From the NCBI GenBank assembly GCA_000499405.2, contig HG738140.1, positions 2,375,024-2,439,023 on the forward strand: a DNA stretch of 64,000 bases. The letters run 5' to 3'. The notes under the pieces were generated by a model that saw nothing but the letters and a program-made list of their open reading frames with translations, had not been told where the DNA came from and did no database searches. Position 1 is the stretch's first letter. The number at the start of each line of letters is the position of its first letter. Below are positions 35,350 through 47,080 of the stretch, piece after piece. The DNA comes from Onchocerca volvulus. Its lineage: Eukaryota > Nematoda > Chromadorea > Rhabditida > Onchocercidae. A program made the translations under genes and the position numbers.

Positions 35350-36043
35350 TCAATTCCATTATTTACTCTTCTATTTTACCGATTTACTTATCTTAACTTT
35401 TTATAAGTTTTTTATTTCTAAAATTAAATATGATAATTGAATTTCTTAAAGTGATCAATTTTAGAAATTAAAATTCAATCAAATGCTTTGATCATTTAGA
35501 AAATTAAAATTCAATCAAATGTTTCAACCATTTAAGAAATTCAATTTTAATTAATGATTTATGTAATTTAATTCATTTAATATTATTAATTATTATAAAT
35601 TAGCAAATTTTTTTCTCCAAGTGATTAGATCAATTTCTCTACAGTATATTATTTTTCATATGCGAGCATATTAAATATCAATTTGTCTACTTTAGAAATC
35701 TTTTCAATTACCTATTTAATAAAAGCCATTTGATAAATTTGATAAGTTATTTGATAAGCTTAGATGATAAGCGGATACTTATAATATTCAGAGTTATCAG
35801 ATATTTCAGTAAGCTTTTTGATAATTAAATTGCTAAAAAAAAAGCGATAAATCGTTAAACTAGCACATCGGACTAATAATTTAAATAAAATTTTAAAAAA
35901 AAATTCAAAATACTGCTAATTTCTTTCTCAAATTATTTCATTTTTATTGAAATTTCAGATTTTCCACATTGCGCTACTGTCAACTTCAATTGCTACAGAA
36001 TTTTAATTCCTATTAATCAGTTATTAAGTTATTTTAAATAAGA

Positions 36044-36995
36044 ATGCGAAATGCATTCAACACAATGTCTAATACTGCTACTAGTAGTAATTCTGCAAGT
36101 CGGATACGATTAAGAAAATCGAAAACAGGTGGTGCAACGACGAAATTACCGCATCAGGTACTTCGGCGAAATGAACGTGAAAGGAAACGTGTTCAACAGG
36201 TTCAACTTTTTTAATTTTATTGATTTTTATTTCAAAAACTTTGAAAACTTTCTTAACTTTTATTTTAAAACTTCGAGTTCACCCTTTTTATTCGCCACTT
36301 CATATATTTATATTTTTAAAATTAAAAAATTTTTTAAATTAATCAATAAAAATATTCTCATTTCTTATTCAAAAATTTGATTTATCAATTAAAATATTTG
36401 TACAATTTCTATTCTCATCAAATATTCATACATTAAATAATGAATTTTCGAAAATTACAGACAAATTTGAAATAATTATAAGTGAGTAAAAAGATTAATT
36501 AAAAAAAAATATTACTAGAGAGAAATTCATTTTTTTTTTTTCGAATTTCAGGTAAATCTTGGATTCATCCATCTTCGTGATCGAGTACCACATTCAGCAA
36601 CCAGTAAGAAATTGAGTAAAGTAGAAACGTTACGTGAAGCAGCCCGGTATATCAAACATTTGCAAGATTTACTTCAAGGTACTTGCGATCGACCATTTGA
36701 ACCTTTAAATACCGCCCAAGAATCGCAAAATTGTCGCGATAATTCATGTTTATCGGAAGAAAATCACTATTCGTTACCGGATCCGGCAACCGGTTTCTGT
36801 CAATTCACTTGTAATAATGAACCTTTTTATTATCATTCTTCTCATGCTAATAATTCGCCTTTTTATTATAAATCATCAACCTCATTTAATCCCAATAATA
36901 CGGTTGTAAAATCTGAAAATGAATCGTTGAATTCATCTTCTTCCGTGAATTTCGACGAAATTACACGATTTCAACGAACTGATTATGTATTGTGA
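36044..36995 (+). CDS. Achaete-scute family bHLH transcription factor
   Basis: Two exons, 36044-36199 and 36552-36995, joined in phase 0, give 199 residues. The basic region is [12 protein letters not shown] (41-52). Helix 1 is [13 protein letters not shown] (53-65), the loop is HSATSKK and helix 2 is [18 protein letters not shown]. NERERx[11 protein letters not shown] and YIxxLQxLL are hallmarks of the achaete-scute class, known as E-box-binding proneural factors that dimerise with E/Daughterless partners. The intron splits the basic-helix 1 junction. Its donor (CAG|GTTCAA) is weak; the acceptor (TTTCAG) is good. The C-terminal part is Ser/Asn/Tyr-rich ([19 protein letters not shown]) and ends RTDYVL. 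Caenorhabditis relatives are hlh-3, hlh-14 and others; which one is orthologous cannot be told by eye. ATG 36044 is the first in frame; 36065 is an alternative. Confidence 0.92.
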
Positions 36996-37679
36996 TAAGC
37001 TGATAAGTTGTTTTGTTTTGTTTTTTTTCTTTTTGATTTGTAAAAATTGGATCAATAAATTGTAAATTCGGAAATTTCAAAAATTTGTCGAAATGTTAAA
37101 ATTTTAAAACTAAATTATGCGCTTAGTTATAGATTAACGAAATTTGGAAAAAAGTTCAATCAAGTTGTAAATTTGGCTAAGTTTTATTAAACATTGATAA
37201 AATTAAAGTTTTTGGAACGAAAATATTGATTTTTTTTAAAATTTAACAAAGTTTATATTTGTCTTTTAGTTTTTGTTTGTTTTTTTGTTTGTTTTTTTTT
37301 TTACTTATCATTCGATGATTAAAGTTTTTTTTGTTCCTTTGTTATTTTAATATGGTTTTATAACTTTTCTCAGCTCTGTATTTTCCGCCTTATTATGATT
37401 TCCTCATTGATAAATTATATGAATTGTTTCATCAAGTTTTTACGGTTTGTAAACTTAAAAACTGATAATTGAATAAAATTTAAATGAATTTTAAAATTTC
37501 TTCAAAAATTAAACTTTCCGAAAACTTGATTTCTTTTTTTCTGAATTATAAAAAGGAAGGAATATTGGTCACATATTTACAAAATGATTAGTCTGCTCAT
37601 AGCGATCTATTATTTATCGTCGATTGATCGTCTAAATTGGAAAATGTCGGGAGATTTTGTCAGCGTAACGTAAGTAACA

Positions 37680-37729
37680 GATTATTACGTACGTGATAGA
37701 TTATTACGTACGTAAAAGATCACGTGATC
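37680..37729. repeat. GATTATTACGTACGT direct repeat plus CACGTG palindrome
   Basis: GATTATTACGTACGTGATA is followed at once by GATTATTACGTACGTAAAA, then the 12-bp palindrome GATCACGTGATC (37718-37729) with a CACGTG E-box. It lies about 700 bp after the bHLH stop. Autoregulation through the E-box is possible but unproven. Confidence 0.6.
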
Positions 37730-38773
37730 TTCGAATGACAGGAAAATCTCTCTTCGCATAACTTCATTTTTAAACAAAAAATAATAACAAAGCATACGAA
37801 AATTAAAAAATTGATTTTTCAAGTTTTCTAAAATTTCCGTAAAAATTTACGAAATGTGATAGGTATTGAAGAGTCAAAAAATCGATTTCTGTAATTTTTC
37901 CGAAATTTTCATGAAAATTTGCAAAAAATAATATGTATTGAAAAGTTAAAAAAGTCACTTTTCAAAAGACATTCAAAAATCAGAAAATTAAGAAAATCAA
38001 CTTTTCAAAGTTTAATGTCTTCACTTCTTGCTTTCTTCATGTTGAGGTTAATCATTCAAAAGACAAGAAATCAAAAAATCAACTTTTCAAATATACAAAA
38101 ATCGAAAAATCAAAAAATCACCTTTTCAAAAACATTGAAAAATCAAAAAAAGAAGATGACGTGATTTTTCCAGAAAAAAGAAAAAAAAATTTAAAAAAAA
38201 AACTTTCTCTGAAAATTTTAAGAAAATAAAATATAAATAAACAAACGATAGGTATTAATTGGCTCCAAAATGAACTTTTATATTGCCATCATTAAATGTT
38301 ATTGTTTTGTGGAAGAAAAATGAAAAAAAAAAAGAAAAAACATGAAAGTGTAAGTTTGAAAAAACAAATTAATCAAATTGAAATTGGTATAATTTGGGTA
38401 ATTGTATAAGAATTTAATTGTTTCTAGTGGCATTTTCATTTTTGTTGTCATTCTTTTCTTTTTTAGAAAACTCTTTTATCATCCCGAAAGTTTTTTTTGA
38501 ATTTAAATTTGACAAATGAAGAGAGATGGAAAAATTGAAATGATAAATAATTTGAAATAATAAATAATAAATAATCATTATAGACATAAAAATGATATTC
38601 TCGGATCTTAGATTCGAAATTATAAAAAATAAATTGATAGCGAGAGAATTGTAATGTTCAGTTGATTATAGTTTTTTTTTATGATCTAATGTTGCAAAGA
38701 TTTCGGAAAAAATTCAAAAGATTTAGCTCTATAAAAAAATATCAAAATGCTAATTTTTGAGAGAAATTTAAAA

Positions 38774-38787
38774 AGGTCAAAAGGTCG
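38774..38787 (+). promoter_or_regulatory. DR2-like nuclear-receptor site
   Basis: AGGTCA-AA-AGGTCG: two half-sites in direct repeat with spacing 2, the second with one mismatch to AGGTCA. Confidence 0.25.
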
Positions 38788-39458
38788 TGGGAATATTACA
38801 ATGACATATGAATGATCAAGCAGGATTAGCATTGATATTCATTCATGAATAGATGGAATATATATTTGATGAATGAGCTTCTAGATAATGAGTAATGAAA
38901 TATTTTTTTTAAAAAAAATCAGAAGTTTTTTCAAATCATAATTTATTCAGAAGATATTTGTAACAAATCAAATCATAAATTTAGCAAATTTTTTTATTTT
39001 TTTTGAAACAAAAACTTCGTTCCAATTCAAATTTAATACAGTTTATGATGATCAGAAACAGAGAAAACAATAAGAAACCCAAAAAAGTGGAGAAAAAAAA
39101 ACAACGATTTCACTCATAAAATTAGCCAATTTAAGTTGAGAAATCATTAATTTTTGAGTTTATAAGTTGCGATTATGATCGCAACTATGAAAAAATTACT
39201 TTGATATTTTCAAATCTAGTGAAATGAAAATTAAGTAATTCAAGGCGAAAATTTTTTGATGTTGAAAAAGTTGATAAAATTACTAAATTAAGAATAATAC
39301 TGATAAATTTACTAAATTTTATAAGTATGAATTTCAATCAATATGACCCTGTCGTTTTTAATCAAGATGATCATATGGTTATGTTAGTAATATTTTCAAC
39401 TATTATTTATGCATTACTTTGACTTTTACTAATTAACTATTACTTGATGCGAAAAGTT

Positions 39459-39471
39459 TGACCTTTGACCT
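39459..39471 (-). promoter_or_regulatory. Perfect DR1 nuclear-receptor site
   Basis: The minus strand reads AGGTCAAAGGTCA, two perfect half-sites with spacing 1, the textbook HNF4/RXR-type element. It lies about 2.5 kb downstream of the bHLH gene in AT-rich DNA. Function is unknown. Confidence 0.35.
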
Positions 39472-42400
39472 TTGAAACTTTCTCTTTAATTTAATTATGC
39501 AAAGTTTTTTTTTTTTAAAAACTTTCTGTGCTAGTTCGTTTCTTATTTCACCTATCTTTTACCTGTTTCGATTCTTTTGAGCAAATTTTCAATTAATTCG
39601 TAATTCATCATTTCTATTCTTTGGTATATATATTTTCGTTTTATTATTCTCCAATTTGAATTAAAATTCTAGTAAATAAGTAAATTAAAGTTTTTTTTGA
39701 AAAGTTTCAAGTAATTAAAAAAAATTAAAAAATATTCCAAAATTTAAAAAAAAAAACGAAAAATTTATGCCAAGTGACAATATTCAACCAAATTACATCA
39801 AACCCAACAAACTGATTATGTTAATTATTTATTGTGTACTATTTTTAGCGCATTTCTTCTTACAAACATTATAATTATGAAAATGGTATATGTCGCAGGT
39901 GTGCGACAACATCAAATCTTATTTTACAATTCGATTGACATCTTAATTTGATATTTTAATTTCGAAAAAAAAAAATATTTGATTAATAAGTGATATTTCG
40001 GTATTTCATCTTAATAAAATTCAGAATAAATCGATAAATTATTTCGCAAAAATTTTCTTCATTTTATCACTAAAATATGTAATTTTTGAAAATTTAAAAA
40101 TCGATCAATAATATGAGAAAAAAAAGAGCAATCAATAATTTACAAAGCAATTTTATATCTTCCATATGTTTCAGTATATATAAGAAATAAAATTGCGATA
40201 AATTTTTAAATTTAAATGTTTTTTTTTTTGATTTTTTCGACGAAATTTTCGGGTGAATTTTTAGTTACATCATTTTCAAATTAATCACTAAATGTGTAAT
40301 ATTTGAAATTTAAAAAAATCAATCAATAACATAATTTTAATCATTTTATGCTTTTAATACCTTTTATGTGCTACTTTCGTTTAAATACGAAAAATTCGTA
40401 AATGATATTTTTTGTTTATTTCAAACTAATGAATGATTTAATGACTTTTTCAGAAAAAAAACTTCCTTTAATTAAATTTTTGGGCTAAATTAAAATTGCT
40501 TATTTTTTTATTCGTGATAACTAATTTGACCTGAATTTGTTGGCAACTTTACTTATTTTTCAGGTGTTAAATGGCAATCAAGCAATAAATAAATTAGTGC
40601 ACGAATATTCTGCAGATGCATGCATTTATTGCAAGTTATTTCAGCATGCTGCATGCTAAATTGCGCAATTTTCTATCACGTAAAATTGCATCTTGCATTC
40701 TATAAATGTTTTTTTTTTCTTTTTTTTTTATTATATCTGTAATTATTCAAATTTTGATGTAAATTTGGGATAATACAGAAAGATTGTTGGATGGAAAGAA
40801 ATAATTTTTTTTTTTGTTGTAGAAAAACGTATTGTGAAAAAAATCGATCAAAGATTCGATCAGAAAATGACGCAACTTTTACTAATTATGATTCAAGAAT
40901 TAATTGTTTTTCCTTACGATTTCTTATTTATGATTATTATTATCATTAATTATTATGATTATCGTTATCATTATTATTATTATTATTATGGTCTACTAAT
41001 TTAAATGATGCATAAAATTAATTTACGATTAGAATCTTTGAATAAGTAGTTAGATATTTTAAAACTAATTAACTTCAATTTTTAAGTAATGAATATTTCG
41101 TTAGTTATAATATTGTATCGATGTTAGAATATTAGGATATTATTTTAGCACAAAAATTAGAAAATTCATTTCTTCATTCTTTAGAATATAAATTGAAATA
41201 TCGAATTTTTAATATTCATAATTTTAAAAGTTTTTGACCAAATCGAAATTTAATATTATTAGTTTTTTTTAAAATGAATTAACTTAAATTAACTTTTTTT
41301 GCAATCTTCGAATAAGCAAGTTTATTAATTAGTGATGATCAATCAATAATGATCGCTAATCAATTAGTTGATCAATAATGAATACCGGCAGCTAATCAAT
41401 AATGATAGTTGATCAATTAATTAAGGAATATGTAATTTGAAGTTTTCAATCTAGACATGAAATATTTTACGTTTAATTTCCGTGGAAAATAGACGCGACA
41501 AATGTAATCAGGTTAATTGGAGTGATCATAAGTTCAATAAATTCAATTACTTAAATCTAAATCAAATTACTCGAATTTGATTGATTACTTATCAAAATTT
41601 AAAATAATATTTCAAATATAGAATTAAAAATTTTTGCATTTACTCTTCTATTTCGTCGAAAATATAAATTATAACTCGACAAATGAAATCTTAACGTTAA
41701 TTTTGGGGTCATCATAAGTTCAATTACTCAAATTTAATTGATTGCTGACTTTGATTGATTACTTTAATAAATTTCATTGTTTATTAATTATATTACTAAT
41801 CTCTAATTACCCAAAAATTTATATTTAAGAAAAAAAATTGAAGCAAAAATTTTTACATTTAAATTACTTTTTGTAAATTTCAAATTTGCGACTTGCCGAA
41901 ATCAAAAAAATCTTTTTGTAAATTGCAATCGCGACATTTACGAATTTAAATATTATGTTATAAAAGTTTTTGAAATTTGTATTTATGCAAAGTTTAAAAA
42001 AAGTTTGATTATGAAAAGGAAGAAAGAAAGAAAAAAAAAAGTTTTTCAATCAGAATTGAATTTAATTTGATGATTGGTAACAATGGGGAAACATAGGTAC
42101 CAACCGTTTTACCTTTACCATTTTTACCACATGCTGTGTTTTACTTCCTTTGCACATGATCAATGTTATAATAATAATAATAGTTGACCTCATTATCGAT
42201 CATTTGATTGTTAAATTGACCCTTTTTTTGTCGCAAAATTCAAAAAAACAACAATTGAATTAAAATAAACTGCAAATTCGGAGATCACCGATCTACAATT
42301 TTTCTATCAATGCATTGATTATTGATTGATTAATGTCATCAAATTGATGAATTTTTATTGAAATTTATTGAAACTTTAAAATATCGATTGAATACAAATG

Positions 42401-43416
42401 AAGCAATCATATAATAATCATTCTTAAAATTAAAAATTAAAAACTGAAAAATATGATATATATACATAAATAATTTATGAATATTTGTTGGAAAATCAGT
42501 TAAAAGACAAATTTTTTTTTCGAGAAAAATTATAAAATTATCCAAATTATTAGAATTTTGATAGAATTAATTAGTTCAATGAAATTTCAATAATTTTTAA
42601 AATGTTGGTAAATATGAAATTTTAATTCGAATATTTCGATTTTAATTTAAATTTAATAATCCTCAAGGAGATTTAGATTATGACTATTTATTTAAACATA
42701 GGAAAAACAAATTATTAAAAAATATTTACCAAGTTTTAATTAGCAAAATGTTCAGAAATTAATAAAGTTCAACAAAACTTCAACAAAATTATTATTAATT
42801 GTGCTTAAAAAAAATTGTGCTTAAAAAATTTCAATATTTGAAAACAAAATTATTGTTAGATAAATTATCTTAATTTAAATTCCAATTAAATAATTCTTAA
42901 TAAAGTTTAGGTTATGAATATTTATTGAAATATGAAAAAGACAAGTCGTTAAAAAAAAAGTTACAAAGTCATTCTAATTTAGTAAAATTAATTATTTCTA
43001 CAAAATTTCAATAATTAAATCAAAATTAAAATAAAGTTAAAACTAAATTAAAATTATTTTAATTTTAACTTAAATTAAATTAAGTAAAATATGCAAAGTG
43101 TACAAAATTCATCAATTGCTCATCAAATGATTTGCTGATTTTATCATTAAAGTACCATATGTATTAGGATGAAATTGGGTGTAATTTAGGGATAAGCGAA
43201 TAGGTTAGACCTCCTGGTACCACGGGGGGGGGTCATATTTCACCGGAATTAATTATTCAATTCCCATGCACTTAAACGAGATCCCCAACAAGGACTACAA
43301 CATATTTTCCTACTTAGATTACATTTTACTTCATTCAATTTTTGCAGTTTGCATGCAACTTGCATTTTTTGCTTGCATTTGACCAACTCTTCTGAGGACA
43401 AGAAAAAAAATCTGTA

Positions 43417-43740
43417 AATCATATTTTAATTAAAATTAATTAAATTTATACCATTATGTAATTCTGATGATCTTTATTCTTATATTGAAACTGAAAATAG
43501 GAAATAGATGATTACGAATCATAAGTATATTTTAATTAAATTTATTTAAATTTATACTGTTTTAACGCATTATTATGTACATTATTCTATAATTTTCATT
43601 CTTACATTGAAACTGAAAATAGGAAATAGGTGATAACGAATCATAAATATATTTTAATTAAAATTTATTAAATTTAGATCATTTTAATTGATTAATATGT
43701 AATTCTAATGACCGTTTTTTGTTTTTTCCTATAAAAATTG
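43417..43740. repeat. 100-120-bp tandem repeat, 3 copies
   Basis: Copies begin AATCATATTTTAATTAAA (43417), AATCATAAGTATATTTTAAT (43517) and AATCATAAATATATTTTAAT (43639). Each continues through TTAAATTTATAC, a TATGTA.TT step and, in the first two, ATTGAAACTGAAAATAGGAAATAG. Confidence 0.8.
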
Positions 43741-43934
43741 AAAATAGAAAACTAATTGATGTACAAATTATAATTCCTTAATTGAATTTAATTTAATAAT
43801 TACTTACTTAAATAATCAATAAAGTGTTGAATTAAACATGAAAAAGATTTAAAATTCTTTCATTTCCATTTTCATGTCATTTCCTTCTTTTTTTTTTTTT
43901 GGTAAATTTAAGTTCCAAAAAAAAAAAATCATAA

Positions 43935-43975
43935 ATTAAGTGGTACTTAAGTGGTACTTAAGTGGTACTTAATTG
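43935..43975. repeat. 11-12-bp repeat TTAAGTGGTAC, 3 copies
   Basis: TTAAGTGGTAC occurs three times head to tail, then TTAATTG. A palindromic TGCATGCATGCA/TGCATGATG block follows (43980-44011), just upstream of the ORF at 44069. Confidence 0.9.
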
Positions 43976-44068
43976 TTGAATGCATGCATGCATTGCATGC
44001 ATCATGCATGATGAATTAGAAAATGATATTATTATTATTATTATTAATAGAAAAATACGAAGGATATC

Positions 44069-44254
44069 ATGGATGAATTGGTTGAAGAGATGTTGAGTAA
44101 TATCACGAATGATATCACGGAAGACAGGTGCAATTCTCGATTCGATCTATCCGCAAACCTCAAATATCTTCTTTCTCATCATATGAATCCTTCATTTCCA
44201 AATAAAATTATTGAATTAATTGGAAATGAATTACTTTTTTTTTTCAATTATTAA
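44069..44254 (+). CDS. Unrecognised 61-codon ORF, possible first exon
   Basis: The frame opens MDELVEEMLSNITNDITEDR and reads on through CNSRFDLSANLKYLLSHHMN to a stop at 44252. The N-terminal 50 residues are acidic and helical-looking, unlike the F/K/N-rich chance ORFs nearby; the end (LLFFFNY) looks like read-through into spacer. AATAG at the end of an ATT run about 20 bp before the ATG could be a trans-splice acceptor, and GAAGACAG|GTGCAA inside the frame could be a donor. No downstream exon with matching phase was found. The family is not recognised. Confidence 0.3.
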   Translation: MDELVEEMLSNITNDITEDRCNSRFDLSANLKYLLSHHMNPSFPNKIIELIGNELLFFFNY

Positions 44255-45477
44255 GAAGTTGTCATCTTTACTTTTTATCAATCCACAAAATCTCTTAAAA
44301 ATTACTGAATTTTCATACATATTTGAGATTATTTAAGTAAAGTACTTCAGTTTCAAAAAGATTACTGAGAGATTTTAGAGTATTAATTGGAAATAAATTA
44401 TTTTTTTAAGTGATTTAAAATTGTTATTATCTTTATTCAAAAATTTTTTAGAAAATAATAGGTTTATTGAAATAATTTGCATATATGAATGATTCAATTG
44501 ATTATTTAAGTAAAATTGATTATTTCAGTAAAAATTACATGGACCAAATTATAATTTTGCTAATTTTGTAGAATTGATTGAATCAATGAATGTAATCATT
44601 TGTGAAATTGCTAAATCAGTGATATGATATGATTTACATGATTATATTTATATCAATTATTTAGAGAATAGTTTGCTTGTCCGTCTTTTTTGAAAATTCT
44701 CAAAAAATAAAAAATAATTTTGAAAACTTTAATTTTAAGAATTAATTATCAAAATTGCGTTTAAGTGATAACGATTGCAAAATTAGCAACTATTTTTGTT
44801 AAAACTTAATTAATCGTTACTCAATAAATTATCAAATTCTCGAATTTCAAAGCTTCCCAATTTAATATTATAAATATGCTAGATTTTTAAATTTATTAAT
44901 ATATTTAATATAATTATTTGGTATATTTTCATAAATTGAATTATTTCATTTTTTTAGTTTTGATTTCTAATTTAATTTAAATAAATATGCTGAGTAATTT
45001 AATTTATCACTATATTTAATATAATTTATTGATATATTTTCATAAATTGATAAAAAGCATTTTATAAATATTTAAACTGATAATGGAGGTTGACAATGTA
45101 GCCATACTTAAAAATTGATTTCCAATTAATTCTGATAATTTGGTTATTATTTTTGAAATATCCAAATAATAGACTGAATAATTTTATGAAGCCTAGCATA
45201 TATATGTTTAATCATAAAAATGTCAATAAAAGAAATCGACAAAATTCATTTGATTTCGATTAATAAGAATTGAGATTCATTGAGAAAGAAAGAACATTAA
45301 TTGGATGAATGCGGCCAACTTGGATTGGGCCATAAAAATGAGACAATAGGCTCGAATAAAACATGCTGAGATTTGGATCTATTTGCGCAAATAATCTCAT
45401 AAAAATGAAGTGGCATATCACCTGCTATTTCGTGCTAAATGATTGGATCGAACGAAGATTTCGCAAATTTATTGATA
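44255..45477. other. AT-rich spacer
   Basis: No gene seen. A less AT-rich patch at 45300-45480 contains GCGGCCAACTTGGATTGGGC, with CCAA/TTGG half-sites, but no open frame of note. Confidence 0.55.
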
Positions 45478-45840
45478 GAATCTGCGAATCTCAAAATTGA
45501 ATCTGAAATCGTCCCAAAAATGTTGATGGAATCTGAAATTATCTCGAAAATGTTGATCGAGTCTGAAATTGTTCCGAAAATGTTTAATAGAATCTGAGAA
45601 TCTCAAAACTGAATCTGAAATTATCTCGAAGATGTTGATAGAATCTGAAATTGTTCCGAAAATGTTTAATAGAATCTGAGAATCTCAAAATTGAATCTGA
45701 AATTGTCCTGAAAATGTTTGATAGAATCTGAGAATCTCAAAATTGAATCTGAAATTGTCCTGAAAATGTTTGATAGAATCTGAGAATCTCAAAATTGAAT
45801 CTGAAATTGTCCCGAAAATGTTTGATAGAATCCAGAAAAT
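45478..45840. repeat. Tandem repeat, 52-bp unit with a nested ~31-bp subunit
   Basis: The unit AGAATCTGAGAATCTCAAAA continues with TTGAATCTGAAATTGTCC and TGAAAATGTTTGAT. Three near-identical full units occupy 45665-45825. The left half mixes the full unit with a shorter GAATCTGAAATT..CGAAAATGTTGAT subunit, indicating two rounds of expansion. Confidence 0.9.
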
Positions 45841-46246
45841 TTCAATACTCAAAGTATATTAAATTCTATGCTTAATTATGAGTAATCAAGAAAGTAACCA
45901 AAAAAAAAAAAAGAAAGTAACAATGCTCAAAAATGGAACCTAAAATGCTCTTCAGATTGATCGATACTAGTTATTATTTAAGATTTTTAAAGATATTTAT
46001 TATTAAAGATATTTAAGTAATAGAATACTGTACACATAGCATAAAAGTAAAGTAATTACTTATTTTAGGTAAAAATTTACAGTATCAAAAAATTTTAGAT
46101 TTTTGACCTTAAGGGATATCAATGTATTTTTATTTGCCAAATCATTACTGCAAATAATGACCTCTTGATTTGGCGAATAATGTTTAATTTTCATGCAGCT
46201 GCATGCATCTCATCAACATTTATGCATAACAAAAATTTGAATAAAT

Positions 46247-46406
46247 ACCAATCGATTTGAAGAGTATTTTAGGTTTCATATTGAGTACCAATCGATTTGA
46301 AGAGTATTTTAGGTTTCATATTGAGTACCAATCGATTTGAAGAGTATTTTAGGTTTCATATTGAGTACCAATCGATTTGAAGAGCATTTTGGGTTTCATA
46401 TTGAGC
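46247..46406. repeat. 40-bp tandem repeat, 4.0 copies
   Basis: Units start ACCAATCGATTTGAAGAG at 46247, 46287, 46327 and 46367. The first three are identical; the last has two substitutions in TATTTTAGG. There are no spacers, so this is a minisatellite and not a CRISPR-type array. A long T-run follows. Confidence 0.95.
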
Positions 46407-47080
46407 ATTGAGTTGATTTTTTTTTTTTTTTTTTTTTTTTGAGGTAAGAAATCTTCTCAGTTCATAAAAATTATTTTGGAAATTTATTAGTAGACTAGTT
46501 TGAATTTGATGAATGATAACAAATAATAATTTTTTATCACTGATTATGATAACATAATTAGATATCATTTGACTCATTATCCGTGTTTTATCATTGATCA
46601 AAAGCTTCCATAAATAGCTTGTGTGTTCTCTGGAGAGCATAAAATTATCAAGAATATGTGATAATCATATCATCAATCTCGAGATACTTGATTACCGATA
46701 TCATTAGATTCATGATATTCAGTATATCATAATTACCAAAATCACAATTACCTATTATGATTAGCATCACAATTTAAGTATCATAATCCATCATAATAAG
46801 GATATCGTAATTAGCAAAATTATAATTATCTGTTATCATAATTAGTACCACAATTAAATATCATGATCCATTATCCATGAATTATTACTGAATTAATTTA
46901 TTACTTAGATTTAAATATTCATTAAAATTACTGTAAGATCCTTGCATCCTTATGTAAATTTCCTTTTCAAACAAATCCGATCGATAATTTACAGATAAAT
47001 GTGCTATGCAAATTATGACATCAAAAAATGTTTGTTTATGTAATGTATTGACCAGTAATTGACCCTTATTATGCTGGCAG

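Larger units (their letters stand above)
33637..36043. other. Intergenic region upstream of the bHLH gene
   Basis: No gene is supported. It contains a tandem duplication (34110-34400), a cluster of TTACGT motifs at 35070-35110 and the GC-box island at 35250-35345. The final kilobase is very AT-rich, with no clear TATA box. Confidence 0.5.
36996..44068. other. AT-rich intergenic region downstream of the bHLH gene
   Basis: No gene is supported. It includes the bHLH 3' UTR, K/N/I-rich chance ORFs (for example 37919-38164), CACGTG and ACGTACGT motifs near 37.7 kb, nuclear-receptor-type sites at 38.77 and 39.46 kb, and a nine-G run at 43224-43232. Confidence 0.5.

Noticed and set aside
36129..36380. 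Plus-strand ORF of 83 codons
   Set aside because: Wrong frame across bHLH exon 1 and its intron; the in-frame reading gives the [10 protein letters not shown] basic region.
46247..46406. CRISPR-like regular array
   Set aside because: Direct repeats without spacers in a nuclear nematode sequence; a minisatellite.
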